Positions 1 through 9,124 are shown, counted from the stretch's first letter. The stretch: DNA of 64,000 nt from Myxococcaceae bacterium (GCA_905339255.1 CAJPFO010000066.1:1-64000); one strand, 5' to 3'. A program made the numbers and translations. Notes: generated by a model not told the origin, from the sequence alone.

Positions 1-125
1 CAATTCCGGAGCCTTCGTCAGCGCTGCTCGTCCTCGCCGGGTTGCTCGGCCTCGGCAGCGCCGGCGCGAAGAGGCAAGGGCATGCGTCGTCCGCCGACTC
101 GCACGGGGCTCCCGAGGAGCCTTGA
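1..125 (+). CDS. C-terminus of a PEP-CTERM sorted exported protein (5' end outside window)
   Basis: Only the last 40 codons lie in the window, in the frame beginning at base 3 and ending with TGA at 123-125. They read IPEPSSALLVLAGLLGLG followed by a short spacer and KR, which is the PEP-CTERM architecture: a PEP motif, a hydrophobic helix and a basic stop-transfer patch. In that family an exosortase removes the tail after export, and the proteins often go to the exopolysaccharide or cell surface. The residues after the basic patch (about 16, rich in Ser, Gly and Glu) are longer than usual. The mature domain lies outside, so its function cannot be named. No exosortase gene is visible in the window. 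Confidence 0.7.
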   Translation, partial: IPEPSSALLVLAGLLGLGSAGAKRQGHASSADSHGAPEEP

Positions 126-611
126 GAGTCATCACGCGGCAGGGTCGCTGTCGCCGCCCGCCGGACGTCCTTCGTGGCGGTCGATCCGGAAGCGCCTCCT
201 GGCGAGCTGCGCAAGATCGGACGTCTCTCCACGGGCTCGGGATCTCCTCCGCCGGCACGGGGCGCGCCCGCCCCGCCGGACGATGCGCCGGTCGGAGGTG
301 CTTGCGTCGCTCGCACGCCGAGTCGGGCGGCCGGGCCGAGGCCGGCCGGATCCGGCGCAGAATCGGCCCGCCGCGTCCCGCTACACGCAAATGTGCGGTG
401 TCGGTCGGCGTCCGGATGCGGACCCGGGGCCGGATCCCGATCCAGGGAGGGGCCGCGAAATCTTGCGGGCATGCGATGATGGACCGGTGGAGCTCCGCCC
501 CGCGCGTCCTTGGGGGAGGACGACGGGGCTCGCCACCGGGGCGCGTCGGAGCTCTCGCCGGGTCGATCCTGCCGGCGCTCGGCTCGTGAGCGCGTGCGAC
601 AGAGGAGGGGC
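126..611. other. non-coding gap of about 490 bp
   Basis: No open frame here shows recognisable protein character on either strand; the several overlapping open frames look like products of high GC. There is a purine-rich ribosome-binding site (AGGAGGGG, 603-610) just before the next gene, so the region probably carries the promoter of that gene, but no convincing -35/-10 pair was found. Confidence 0.5.
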
Positions 612-1610
612 ATGAGGGGGCTCCTGATCCGCGGCCTGCTCGCGATCGCCTTCGTCTCGCTCGCGGCGGCGGCGATCTCGCTCTGGCTCGCGCATCGCGC
701 GGTCGACTCCGAGCACGCCCGACTTCCCGCACCGGAGGAGGTGCTGCGCGCCGTCGCCTCCGGCGAGGGGCCGATCCGCATCTCGATCGCGAACACGGCG
801 AGCCAGCCGATGCCTCGAGATGCCGTTCTCGACTCCGATCGCGATCCCGAACCCGGCGCTCCGTATGTGATGAGCCATCCCTCCTTCGTCCTCGAGTGGG
901 CCGATGGCCGCATCCTGCTCGTCGATGCCGGGATGGAACCCGAGGCCGCGCGCGAGTTCGGACTGCCCATCCAGATCCTCTCGGGGGGCGAGCCGATCGA
1001 GCCCCACGCCGCAGCCGTCGATCTCCTCGGCGATGCAGCCGATCGGGTCGAGGCGATCGTCTTCACGCATCTGCACTCGGATCATGTCGGAGGTGTCGCG
1101 GCGCTGTGTCGAGCGCGAAAGCGTCCACTACGAGCGCTCATGACGCAGGCGCAGGATCGGCGCTCGAACCACACGACGAGGCCTGGCCGGGAGCTGCTTT
1201 CGTCGGTCCGGCTCGGCGACGGCGAGGCGCCGTGCATCGAGGTCGCCACGCTCCCGGCAGAGGCGCTGGCGCCGCTTCCGGGCTTTCCCGGGGTCTTCTT
1301 GATCGACGCGGGTGGTCACACGCCCGGAAGCCAGATCGTCGTGGCGCGCGTCGGAGAAGGCGCCTCGGCGCGGGGCTTCGTCCTCGCCGGCGACATCGTG
1401 AACCACGTTGCGGGGATCGATCACGACGTCCCGAAGCCGCCGCTCTACAGTCTGCTCGTCGTGCCCGAATCGGCCGCGAGGCTCGCCGAACTCCGGCCCT
1501 GGTTGCGCGCACTGCGTGACGAGGCGGGGCTCTCCGTTCTCGTCTCGCACGACGAGGCACAGCTCGCGGCGAGTGGCGTTCCCTTCATCGACGCGCCAGC
1601 TCGCCCATGA
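612..1610 (+). CDS. membrane-anchored or exported metallo-beta-lactamase-fold hydrolase
   Basis: A protein of 332 residues. Residues 1-25 form a basic start and a hydrophobic segment, fitting a signal anchor or signal peptide. The zinc-binding signature THLHSDHVGG sits near residue 160, followed by further MBL-fold ligands in GGHTPGS and LAGDIVNH, and a late His in LVSHDE. This is the pattern of the lactonase/glyoxalase-II-like branch. The start at 612 is chosen because AGGAGGGG lies directly upstream and the hydrophobic segment begins there; an in-frame ATG at 510 would add 34 residues of low-complexity character. The 3' end overlaps the convergent MBL gene by 26 bp. Substrate unknown. Confidence 0.85.
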   Translation: MRGLLIRGLLAIAFVSLAAAAISLWLAHRAVDSEHARLPAPEEVLRAVASGEGPIRISIANTASQPMPRDAVLDSDRDPEPGAPYVMSHPSFVLEWADGRILLVDAGMEPEAAREFGLPIQILSGGEPIEPHAAAVDLLGDAADRVEAIVFTHLHSDHVGGVAALCRARKRPLRALMTQAQDRRSNHTTRPGRELLSSVRLGDGEAPCIEVATLPAEALAPLPGFPGVFLIDAGGHTPGSQIVVARVGEGASARGFVLAGDIVNHVAGIDHDVPKPPLYSLLVVPESAARLAELRPWLRALRDEAGLSVLVSHDEAQLAASGVPFIDAPARP

Positions 1611-2535
1611 GCGCGAAGAGCTCGATCGGGTTCGAGTCTGGAAGTGTCCATCCGCTGAACTCGCGATAGAGGGTGTGGACGTTCACTGCGATGCGCTCGG
1701 CATCGCGCAAGCTCGCATGACGGCCGAGCGGCAGATCGCGAGCCGCGTCGCTCGCGGAAAGGCCTGCGTCGAATCGCGTGCGCGCTTCGTCACGGACGTG
1801 GATCAGGTAGTCCCGCACTTCGAGCGCTCGCGCGGGCCGGCACGCCGGCCCATGTCCGGGAACGACGACCTCGACGTCGAGCGCAGCGATCCGCTCGCAG
1901 GCGGTGATCCAGTTGCCGACCGGGCCCGCCCAGACGATCGGGGTGCCCTCGATGAAGAGGATGTCTCCCGTGAACACGACCCGATCCGACGGCACGTGGA
2001 CGAGCGTGTCGCCTCGAGTATGCGCCGGTCCGACTTCGAGGAGCCGAACCTCCTTGTCACCGACGAAGCGGATCTGCTCGCCCCGGAAGGTCTCCGTCGG
2101 CGCGACGTGGCGGATCCCCTCGAAGGCAAAGGGCGAGAAGCAACGCGCGAAGAACTCGCCGCCCGCCCCGAGCTTCGAGGCGTTCGCGAGAATGGCGGCC
2201 ATCCGCTCGGGCGGAAACTCGTCCATTTCCTTTGCACTCGCCTCGGAGGCCACGATCGTGGCGCCCTCGACGAGCGCGTTGCCATAGCAATGGTCGCCGT
2301 TGGCGTGGGTGTTCACGAGCGTTCCGATCCGCGCCGCCGCGGGTGTGGCGCGTCGCATCGCTTCGAGCATCTCGGCCGTGAGCCGCTCGTCGAAGAGCGT
2401 GTCGACGAGAAGCGATTCGCCCGAGTCGGTCACGAGGCCCGCGTTGCTCCACCCCCAGCCGCCGTCGGGCTGGAGCCATGCGAAGCAGCCGCGACCGAGG
2501 TCGTGGAGGCCGCGACGGAAGGGCGGGATCGTCAC
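1585..2535 (-). CDS. metallo-beta-lactamase-fold hydrolase with HxNGDH zinc motif
   Basis: About 316 residues from the proposed GTG at 2535. The zinc motif reads NTHANGDHCYGN, a variant of HxHxDH in which the second His is Asn; this HANGDH form occurs in a distinct MBL subfamily. Further ligands are seen in VGPAHTRGDT, VFTGDILF and VVPGHGP. No signal peptide is apparent, so a cytoplasmic location is likely. The frame stays open upstream to 2937 but overlaps the neighbouring cupredoxin gene and loses family character before about 2535, so the start is uncertain. It is convergent with the MBL gene on the left; the two are different subfamilies rather than a recent duplication. Confidence 0.8.
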   Translation of the reverse strand: MTIPPFRRGLHDLGRGCFAWLQPDGGWGWSNAGLVTDSGESLLVDTLFDERLTAEMLEAMRRATPAAARIGTLVNTHANGDHCYGNALVEGATIVASEASAKEMDEFPPERMAAILANASKLGAGGEFFARCFSPFAFEGIRHVAPTETFRGEQIRFVGDKEVRLLEVGPAHTRGDTLVHVPSDRVVFTGDILFIEGTPIVWAGPVGNWITACERIAALDVEVVVPGHGPACRPARALEVRDYLIHVRDEARTRFDAGLSASDAARDLPLGRHASLRDAERIAVNVHTLYREFSGWTLPDSNPIELFALMGELARR

Positions 2536-2857
2536 CGCGGGCGCCGCTCGACGAGCATCGAGGCCACGCGTTCGGTCGAGGGCTCGAGTCCGCTCGTCTC
2601 GACTGCGGGTCCGGCTCGCATCGGCTCTGCTCCCTCGCCGCGTGGCTGCGGGCGGAGCGTAGCGGCTTCTCGGGGCAGGCCAGCCGGCTCGCAGAAGACC
2701 GGAAAGAGGCGGCCGGACCCCTTTGTTTTCCTTGAAATTCTCCGCTCGGGTCGGCGACAATGCCGGGGCGGGGAGGCCGGGCTGGCTGGCGCCGGGGGGG
2801 CGCCTCGCCCTTCCTTTCCGCCGCCGGCCTGCCGATACGGCCGAGAGGAGGACGCCC

Positions 2858-3310
2858 ATGAATCGCTTCGGACTCGGCCTCGCAGCCCTCGGGCTGGCCA
2901 CGGCCTGCGCGCAGACGGACCCGACGTTCGACACCAAGACCGCCGAGCGGCCGGCGCGCGAGCATCAGATCGTCCAGATCAACGACGCCTCGCTCATGCC
3001 GTCGACCGCGCGCGTCAAGGCCGGCGGAACCGTGACCTTCGCGAACGATTCGGGGAGCGGGCTCATGGCGGTCGTCCACTTCCCGTCGGGCATCAAGGGC
3101 AAGCTCACCTGCAAAGAGCCGCTCCGCCCCGACTGGCAGTACGTGGCCGACGGGATCGAATCGATTCCCATGAAGAGCGACGCCGAGGACGTGGTCTTCC
3201 CGTGCGCGCTCCAGCCCGGGACGTATCCCTTCGAAGCCCGCATGTTCGGAAACCTCGCCGACATGGACAATCCGCAGTACCAGATCCGGGGTACGATCGT
3301 CGTCGAATAG
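2858..3310 (+). CDS. small exported cupredoxin-like protein
   Basis: A 150-residue product with a signal sequence ending in a Cys (GLATACAQT), which suggests a lipoprotein or a cleaved secreted protein. The body has the beta-sandwich cadence of cupredoxins: IVQINDASLMPSTARV, then KAGGTVTFANDS, and near the end PCALQPGTYPFEARMFG. A complete type-1 copper site is not evident: Cys and Met are present in the C-terminal loop, but the usual His between them is missing. Copper binding is therefore doubtful. The start at 2858 follows GAGAGGAGG. Two short hairpins lie directly after the stop. Confidence 0.65.
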   Translation: MNRFGLGLAALGLATACAQTDPTFDTKTAERPAREHQIVQINDASLMPSTARVKAGGTVTFANDSGSGLMAVVHFPSGIKGKLTCKEPLRPDWQYVADGIESIPMKSDAEDVVFPCALQPGTYPFEARMFGNLADMDNPQYQIRGTIVVE

Positions 3311-3313
3311 CGC

Positions 3314-3353
3314 CGCCCGGCATTCGAGACCGGGCGCGCCGGACGACCGGCGC
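3314..3353 (+). terminator. two consecutive GC hairpins after the cupredoxin gene
   Basis: The first stem is CGCCCGG (3314-3320) pairing with CCGGGCG (3330-3336). The second is GCGCCGG (3336-3342) pairing with CCGGCGC (3347-3353). They begin 3 nt after the stop codon. No U-tract follows, so this is terminator-like or an mRNA 3' stabiliser rather than a textbook intrinsic terminator. Confidence 0.4.
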
Positions 3354-3381
3354 AGCGGGTGGCGTGTGCGCGGAGGATGTC

Positions 3382-3984
3382 GTGACGGTCACCGTCGGGA
3401 TCGTCGTCTTCGACGGAGCCGAAGAACTCGACTTCGTCGGTCCCTACGAGGTCTTCGCGGCCGCCGCGATGCTCCGACCGGGCGCGCTTCGCGTCGTGAC
3501 GATCTCCGAGCGGCCGGAGGCGATCCGTTCGGCCAAGGGCCTGCGCGTTCTCGCGGACCACGCCTTCGCCGATGCGCCTGCCCTCGACGTCGTCCTCGTT
3601 CCGGGCGGCCAGGGGACCCGCCGCGAAGTCGACAACGCCGTGCTCACCGGCTGGCTTCGCGAGGTCGCTTCCCGATGCCGATGGGTCACGAGCGTATGCA
3701 CGGGATCGCTCGTCCTCCACGGCGCCGGCCTCGTCGCCGGACGCCGCATCACGACACATTGGTCCTTCGTGGCACCCCTTCGCGAGCGAGCGAGTGAGGC
3801 CACGGTGCTCGACGACGTCCGCTACGTGCGCGATGGAAACCTCGTCACCGCCGCCGGCGTCTCCGCGGGGATCGACATGGCGCTCTGGCTCGTCGGGCAG
3901 CTCTTCGATCCGCCGACCGCGCGACTCGTGCAACGCTACATCCAGTACGACCCGGCTCCCCCCTACGCCGCCGAGACCCCGTAG
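3382..3984 (+). CDS. DJ-1/PfpI family protein, isonitrile hydratase-like
   Basis: A 200-residue single-domain protein of the class I glutamine amidotransferase-like fold. It opens with VGIVVFDGAEELDFVGPYEVF, typical of the isonitrile hydratase / GlxA N-domain group, has LVPGGQGTR in the middle, and carries the nucleophile elbow SVCTGSL with Cys at about residue 106. A DNA-binding AraC domain, present in GlxA-type regulators, is absent, so an enzyme is more likely than a transcription factor. The GTG start at 3382 is preceded by GGAGG at 3372-3376; an in-frame GTG at 3364 has no such site. Substrate is inferred from family resemblance only. Confidence 0.8.
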   Translation: MTVTVGIVVFDGAEELDFVGPYEVFAAAAMLRPGALRVVTISERPEAIRSAKGLRVLADHAFADAPALDVVLVPGGQGTRREVDNAVLTGWLREVASRCRWVTSVCTGSLVLHGAGLVAGRRITTHWSFVAPLRERASEATVLDDVRYVRDGNLVTAAGVSAGIDMALWLVGQLFDPPTARLVQRYIQYDPAPPYAAETP

Positions 3985-4025
3985 CCGTTGGCGCACGGCA
4001 CGGGCCCTGTGACACCCTCCGGTGC

Positions 4026-4604
4026 ATGGAGCCCGCATCCGGCGAAAGGTCGCGCTCGCCCATCGTCACGCTCGTCTACTTCGTGCTCGGCCTCGGCGCC
4101 GTGCTGCTGCTTCTCGGCGGCGTCGGGATGTTCCTGTTCCTCCGGACGGAGCAGGGGCAGAAGATCCTCACGCTCGCGCGGGAGGGGAGGGCGCTTCTCG
4201 CCGAAGCGTCGTCGGCGCCCGGAACGACCGAGCTTCGCGACGTGGGCTGCGAGGCCGCGCTGGTTCTCCCGGCCGGAAAGATCGCCGATCTCCTTCGCCA
4301 GCTCGAGCCTGCCGCCCGGTCGGACGAGATCGGCGCAGGCTTCCTCTCGGCGGGATCGCTTCCCGCGGAGACGCCCGTCGTCTTCTGCTCGCAGCGACAG
4401 CCCGGCGTTCCCGACTGTAGTGCGGCAGCGCGCATCTACTCGGCCGCCCTTGCGCAGCCCCCGGAGCGTTTCGTCGTGCTGATGGCGCCGCGGCAGGGCG
4501 CGCTCGCGGGTTGCAGCGGCGTGTTCGGGGCCGACGGAACGCGAGTCGAGGATCTTCCCCCGCTTCGCGCGGACGGAACGCCGCAAGCTGCGCCGCCTCT
4601 CTAG
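4026..4604 (+). CDS. hypothetical single-pass membrane protein
   Basis: A 192-residue protein that I do not recognise. After a short hydrophilic start, one strong transmembrane helix (about residues 14-40, rich in Leu, Gly and Val) is followed by a soluble, probably periplasmic, domain. That domain has four or more Cys (in VGCEAAL, VVFCSQ, VPDCSA and AGCSGV), compatible with disulphides outside the cytoplasm. It may be a family-specific envelope protein. It ends convergently with the glycosyltransferase gene, the two stops overlapping in a CTAG. Confidence 0.6.
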   Translation: MEPASGERSRSPIVTLVYFVLGLGAVLLLLGGVGMFLFLRTEQGQKILTLAREGRALLAEASSAPGTTELRDVGCEAALVLPAGKIADLLRQLEPAARSDEIGAGFLSAGSLPAETPVVFCSQRQPGVPDCSAAARIYSAALAQPPERFVVLMAPRQGALAGCSGVFGADGTRVEDLPPLRADGTPQAAPPL

Positions 4605-5581
4605 GCTGGCCGCTCGCCCCGCCCGTTCTCGATCGCGGCGAGGGTCGCATCCCGGACCGCCTCGACGGAAAGCTCCGAGAGCGGCTCGGCGTGGAGCACC
4701 CTCCGATCCTGCTGCGGAGGCCACGGGCCGAAGCGCGCGACCGGCGTCGCGCCGAAGAGCGCCACGAGTGGCACGCCGGCCGCGCACGCGACGTGGAGCG
4801 GACCGGTATCCGAGGTGACGAAGGCGCGCAGGCGCTGCAACACGCAGTAGAGCTCTCCGACCGAGGTCCTTCCGACGAGGTCGATCGAGCGCGGGGCGGC
4901 ACGAAGCAGCCGGCGCGCCACGTCGCGTTCTCCCGCGCTTCCGGTGAGTACGAGCCGGATCTCCGGCCGCGAATCGGCGAGCCCGCTGGCGAATGCCACG
5001 AAACGATCGAGGGGCCATGCCTTCGGATGCGAGGCGGTCCGCCAGAAACGCCAGCCGCGCCGCGCAGCACGATTGCAGCCGGCATGACAGCCGAGCAGCA
5101 CGTCGGCGGGACGGACGCCGGCCGCGGCGAGGAGTTCGGCTGCGCGCGCGTCGTCCTCCCGCGAGGGATGGATCTCGTAGCACCGAGGCGCATCGCCTCG
5201 CGTCACGCCGAGCGCGTGCTCGACGACCGAGAGCGCGCGCTCGACCTCGTGCCCCGAGCCCTCGCGCAGGGCGACCACCGCCGGCGCCCCGAGCCGGGAC
5301 GTGATCTCGCGCGAGACCCGGTTGTCCTTGAAGTCGAGGACGACGTCGTAGCGAGTCGCTCGTTCGCGAAGCGAGCGCGCGTCCGGGCGGAGCACCCGGT
5401 CGATGCACGGGTTTCCGCGAAGCACCTGCCCGGCGGCCTCGCTTTGCACGACCACGTCGATCCTCGCGCGTGGTGCCGACTCGCGCAGCAGGCGGAAGGC
5501 CGGTGTGCAGAAGACGACGTCTCCGAGCCGATCGGAGACGATCGCGAGGATCTGCGAGCCGATCGCATCGGGTCGAGTCAC
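4601..5581 (-). CDS. glycosyltransferase family 9 (heptosyltransferase-like)
   Basis: About 326 residues with the ADP-heptose:LPS heptosyltransferase fold: SDRLGDVVFCTPAFRLL at the N-terminus, LLGCHAGCNR in the middle, and the sugar-nucleotide signature FVTSDTGPLHVACAAGVPLVALFGAT near residue 270. The family adds heptose or a related sugar to LPS core or glycoconjugates at the inner face of the cytoplasmic membrane. The GTG at 5581 is preferred because it leaves a normal family length; the open frame extends upstream into glpD without family features. The gene lies 62 bp downstream of glpD on the same strand and may be co-transcribed. Confidence 0.85.
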   Translation of the reverse strand: MTRPDAIGSQILAIVSDRLGDVVFCTPAFRLLRESAPRARIDVVVQSEAAGQVLRGNPCIDRVLRPDARSLRERATRYDVVLDFKDNRVSREITSRLGAPAVVALREGSGHEVERALSVVEHALGVTRGDAPRCYEIHPSREDDARAAELLAAAGVRPADVLLGCHAGCNRAARRGWRFWRTASHPKAWPLDRFVAFASGLADSRPEIRLVLTGSAGERDVARRLLRAAPRSIDLVGRTSVGELYCVLQRLRAFVTSDTGPLHVACAAGVPLVALFGATPVARFGPWPPQQDRRVLHAEPLSELSVEAVRDATLAAIENGRGERPA

Positions 5582-5643
5582 GCGCAAAGCATGCCCGAGC
5601 GCTCGCAGCGCGTCAGCCGGAGATCCCGGCGAGCGGGATCCGC

Positions 5644-7308
5644 TCAAGCTCCGGGCGGGTTGCGGAACGCGAGCTCGGCGGCGAGCCGCTCGCGGACCGA
5701 CTCGATCTCCCGCTCCCGGCGAGCCGGGCTCCATGCGAAGCGCTCCGCCATCCGGTCGGCGATCGGCACGACGAGCGCTTCGCGCTCGGCCGGTTCGTAG
5801 AGTGCGGCGCGGGTCCTGCGGTAGAGGACGTCGCAGACGGTCGCCGCAGCCTCTTCTTCGATCGACCAGCGCACCTCACCCTCGAGGACCCTGCCCCCCG
5901 GCAGAACCGGCTTTGCGCCTCGTTCGGCGACCGCGGCGGCCTCCGAACCGTAGAGCCTCGCGAGCCTCCCTGCGCCGAGCGGATCGAGTCCGAAGGCGGC
6001 CCGCAGCGAGCTCGCGAGCACTTCGATCTCTCCGGCGAAATCGCCTCCCGGAAGAGGCGCCTCGGGATCCGGATCGGCGAGGGTGCGATCGAGCGCAGCC
6101 GCAACCTGCGCCACCACCGTCGCGGCCATCTTCCGATGCCCCGTGAGCTTTCCACCGGCGATCGTGATCACGCCGGCGGGGCCGATCCAGACTTCGTCGC
6201 GGCGCGAGATCTCGGCCGGCGGCTTTCCCGCCTGCGCGATCAGCGGACGAAGCCCGCTCCATGCGCCGACGCACTCCTCGGGACGGACCGGCTCGACGTC
6301 GAAGAACCGAGCGAGCGGATCGAGAAGGTACTCGACATCGTGTCGATCGATCGTCGGCCAGACGTCGGTCCCGCCCGTGTACGAGGTGTCGGTCGTTCCC
6401 ACGTAGACGACGTCGCCGCGCGGCACCGCGAAGAGCGAGCGCTTGTCGGAAGCGCCGAAGACGACCACGTTCGCGATCGGCAGTCGTTCGGCCGGAAGCA
6501 CGACGTGCACGCCCTTCGAGAGGTGCAGGAGCGACGGAGCAGCCGGATCTTCGAGCCGGCGGATGGCCTCGACCCAGGGCCCCGCTGCGTTCACGATGAC
6601 CTTCGCCTTCACCCGGATCTCGGTTCCCGTGAGGCGGCAGCGGAGCATCGCTGCACGGGCGCGCGAGTCTTCGACGTCGATCGCCTCGACCCGCAAGTGG
6701 TTCGCGATCTCGGCGCCGTGACGGCGGGCGTCGCGCAGGTTCGCAAGAACGAGCCTCGCGTCCTCGGTCAGGTACTCGCGATAACAGCAGGCGAAGGGAG
6801 TGTGATCGCGGCGCAGCAGGGGCTCGCTCCGCTCGAGCTCGGCGATCCCCCACGATCGATGCCGATCCGCCTCGTCCACGGAGCCGAGCTTCTCGTAGGT
6901 GAGGAGTCCCGCGCGGAACTTCAAGAGTCCGGCGCGCGACCGCACCGGAACGATCATCCAGCACGGCTCGGCGAGATGCTTCGCGAGGGCGTGGACGTGC
7001 CGCCTCTCGAGCGCCGTCTCGCGAACCAGCGAGACCTCGCCGAGAGCGAGGTAGCGGAGCCCTCCATGGACGAGCTTCGAGGATCGACCCGACGTTCCTG
7101 CGGCGAAGTCCTCGGCCTCGACGAGCGCGACGCGAAGCCCGCGACGCGATGCTTCACGCGCGATCCCGGCGCCGGTGATGCCGCCTCCGACGACGAGGCA
7201 GTCGTACTCGCCCTGCTCGAGGCGCGTGAGGAGCCCGGCACGATCGTGAGCATCGAGCGCTGCAGGAGCCGGCGTGCTGCGGGGATGCGACACCAAGAGC
7301 CGTAGCAT
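5644..7308 (-). CDS. glpD: FAD-dependent glycerol-3-phosphate dehydrogenase GlpD
   Basis: A protein of 554 residues. The FAD-binding motif CLVVGGGITGAGIAREASRRG lies near residue 35, followed by the GlpD signature GTSGRSSKLVHGGLRYL. Then come the substrate-domain motifs NAAGPWVEAI and IAGGKLTGHRKMA, and a C-terminal helical DAO_C domain. It oxidises sn-glycerol 3-phosphate to dihydroxyacetone phosphate at the membrane and passes electrons to quinone. The start ATG at 7308 gives the usual length plus about 30 extra residues at the N-terminus. About 290 bp of non-coding DNA separate it from the divergent amidase gene; no operator was recognised there. Confidence 0.92.
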   Translation of the reverse strand: MLRLLVSHPRSTPAPAALDAHDRAGLLTRLEQGEYDCLVVGGGITGAGIAREASRRGLRVALVEAEDFAAGTSGRSSKLVHGGLRYLALGEVSLVRETALERRHVHALAKHLAEPCWMIVPVRSRAGLLKFRAGLLTYEKLGSVDEADRHRSWGIAELERSEPLLRRDHTPFACCYREYLTEDARLVLANLRDARRHGAEIANHLRVEAIDVEDSRARAAMLRCRLTGTEIRVKAKVIVNAAGPWVEAIRRLEDPAAPSLLHLSKGVHVVLPAERLPIANVVVFGASDKRSLFAVPRGDVVYVGTTDTSYTGGTDVWPTIDRHDVEYLLDPLARFFDVEPVRPEECVGAWSGLRPLIAQAGKPPAEISRRDEVWIGPAGVITIAGGKLTGHRKMAATVVAQVAAALDRTLADPDPEAPLPGGDFAGEIEVLASSLRAAFGLDPLGAGRLARLYGSEAAAVAERGAKPVLPGGRVLEGEVRWSIEEEAAATVCDVLYRRTRAALYEPAEREALVVPIADRMAERFAWSPARREREIESVRERLAAELAFRNPPGA

Positions 7309-7599
7309 ACACGAATCGCCGGAGGCTTCGGAAGCCGAAGCCGCACCGCGACACGACCGGAAGGACACCCCACGGTCGGGTGCGACCGATCGACTCGGTC
7401 TCGGTCCGGTGGCTGGATCCCGGAGCGAGCGGCGGCGCGGGGGTGGGCGCGACTCGGCCCGCCTTCGCGGGCGTGGTGGGAACGGTTTCGGGGGAAAGCC
7501 GCTCGCCGCCTGCTGCGTCTCCGAGGCACGGAGACGACCGCTCGCAGTCTTCCCCGAAGCGCTACCGCGCTCTACGCTGACGGGTTCCGGAGGTGCCCC

Positions 7600-9030
7600 A
7601 TGGGATTCGCCGAGTACGCTTCGTTCGACGCCATCGCCCTCGCCGAGAAGATCCGCCACCGCGAGCTCTCGGCTCTCGAAGTGCTCGAGGCGGCGATCGA
7701 ACGCGTCGAGCGCTGGAACCCGAAGCTCAATGCCGTCATCCACCGCGCGTACGACGAAGCGCGCCGCGTCGCAGCGCAGACGCTTCCGAGCGGTCCACTC
7801 GCCGGAGTTCCCTTCCTGGTGAAGGACCTGAACCTCGACGTTGCCGGTTGGCCGCGCACCGACGGAAGCGTCGCGCTTCGCGACCGCATCCCCGAGGCCG
7901 ATGCCGAGCTCGTTCGCCGCCAGCGCGGTGCGGGGCTCGTGCTCTTTGGCAAGACCAACACGCCCGAGTTCGGGATCACGGGGACGACCGAAGGCCGCCT
8001 CTTCGGGCCCTGTCGCAATCCCTGGAACCCCGAGCACATCGCGGGGGGATCGAGCGGCGGCGCCGCAGCGGCCGTGGCGTCGGGGATGGTGCCGATGGCG
8101 CACGCTTCAGACGGTCTCGGCTCGATCCGGATCCCGGCCTCGTGCTGCGGGCTCTTTGGTCTCAAGATCTCGCGCGATCGCAATCCCTGGCAGCCCGAGG
8201 ACGTGATGCGCGCGCTTCCGCTCTCGGTGCACCACTGCGTGAGCCGGACCGTTCGCGATAGCGCGGCGCTTCTCGACGCCACGGGGTATCCCGAGAAGCG
8301 CGCCCCGTGGGCGGCGCCTCGGAAGGAGCGTTCCTATCTCGAAGAGGTCGGCCGCGATCCCGGGAGCCTCCGCATCGCGTTCTCGACCGAACGACCCGAC
8401 GGAAGGCTTCTCCATCCCGAGGTGAAGGCCGCCGTGGTCGAGACCGCGAAGCTCCTGGAATCGCTCGGTCACGTGGTCGAGGAGCGCTCGCTGCCGCTCA
8501 ACCAGGCGCTCCTCTATCTGGCGTACGCGCCGGCGGGCTCGGCCGATGCCGCGGCGCGGGTCGCGGAGATCGAGGAGCGCCTCGGGCGCGAGCTTCGAGA
8601 AGACGAGCTCGAGCCGCTCACGTGGTCGATCGTGCGCCGTGGCCGGACCGTTCCGGGAGAGCAGCTCATGAGAGGACTCCGGCTGCTGCACAAGCTCGTT
8701 CGCGACGTGGCGTCGCTCTTCGAGGAGTTCGACGTGTACCTGACTCCGGTCAAGGGCACGCCGCCGCCGAAGATCGGTCACATCGATCCGCTCGCCCCCG
8801 ACCCGAGCGTTCTCAACCAGCGCCAGGCGGAGTCGTTTCCGTTCACGGCGCCTTTCAACATGAGCGGCCAGCCGGCGATGTCGGTTCCGCTCGCTTCGAG
8901 CTCGGACGGGCGTCCGCTCGGAATGCAGTTCGCCGCGCGCTATGGCGACGAGGCAACGCTCTTCCGCCTCGCGGGGCAGCTCGAAGCGGCGCGGCCGTGG
9001 ATCGGCAAGAAGCCGCCGCTCTACGGCTAG
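7600..9030 (+). CDS. amidase signature family hydrolase
   Basis: A 476-residue enzyme with the amidase signature Ser-cisSer-Lys triad in place: Lys at about 75 (PFLVKDLN), Ser at about 151 (AGGSSGGAAAAVASG) and Ser at about 175 (DGLGSIRIPASCCG). The family hydrolyses carboxamides; substrates range from short amides to aryl-acylamides and 6-aminohexanoate oligomers, and cannot be told from this sequence. No signal peptide is seen. The start ATG at 7600 follows GGAGGTG. It is divergent from glpD, and the repeat island begins shortly after its stop. Confidence 0.9.
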   Translation: MGFAEYASFDAIALAEKIRHRELSALEVLEAAIERVERWNPKLNAVIHRAYDEARRVAAQTLPSGPLAGVPFLVKDLNLDVAGWPRTDGSVALRDRIPEADAELVRRQRGAGLVLFGKTNTPEFGITGTTEGRLFGPCRNPWNPEHIAGGSSGGAAAAVASGMVPMAHASDGLGSIRIPASCCGLFGLKISRDRNPWQPEDVMRALPLSVHHCVSRTVRDSAALLDATGYPEKRAPWAAPRKERSYLEEVGRDPGSLRIAFSTERPDGRLLHPEVKAAVVETAKLLESLGHVVEERSLPLNQALLYLAYAPAGSADAAARVAEIEERLGRELREDELEPLTWSIVRRGRTVPGEQLMRGLRLLHKLVRDVASLFEEFDVYLTPVKGTPPPKIGHIDPLAPDPSVLNQRQAESFPFTAPFNMSGQPAMSVPLASSSDGRPLGMQFAARYGDEATLFRLAGQLEAARPWIGKKPPLYG

Positions 9031-9099
9031 GAGATCGATTCGAGACGGGTCGTGTCGGTCTCGTGGGGCGCGAACCCGGGATTCGAGGTCGCGGGGCAG

Positions 9100-9124
9100 A
9101 GGGGCGACCCACCGGGTCGCCCCT
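9100..9124. repeat. REP-like palindrome, copy 1
   Basis: Arms GGGGCGACCC (9101-9110) and GGGTCGCCCC (9114-9123) around a 3-nt loop, with one further A/T pair. The same palindrome recurs at 9308 and 42335. It lies between convergent genes, the usual site of REP-type elements. At RNA level either strand would form a very stable hairpin. Confidence 0.75.

Noticed and set aside
585-2535. The two adjacent MBL-fold genes as a recent tandem duplication
   Set aside because: They are on opposite strands, have different zinc motifs (HLHSDH versus HANGDH) and one alone has a signal anchor, so they belong to different subfamilies.
3382-3984. A GlxA/AraC-type transcriptional regulator
   Set aside because: Only the amidotransferase-like domain is present; the frame stops before any helix-turn-helix.
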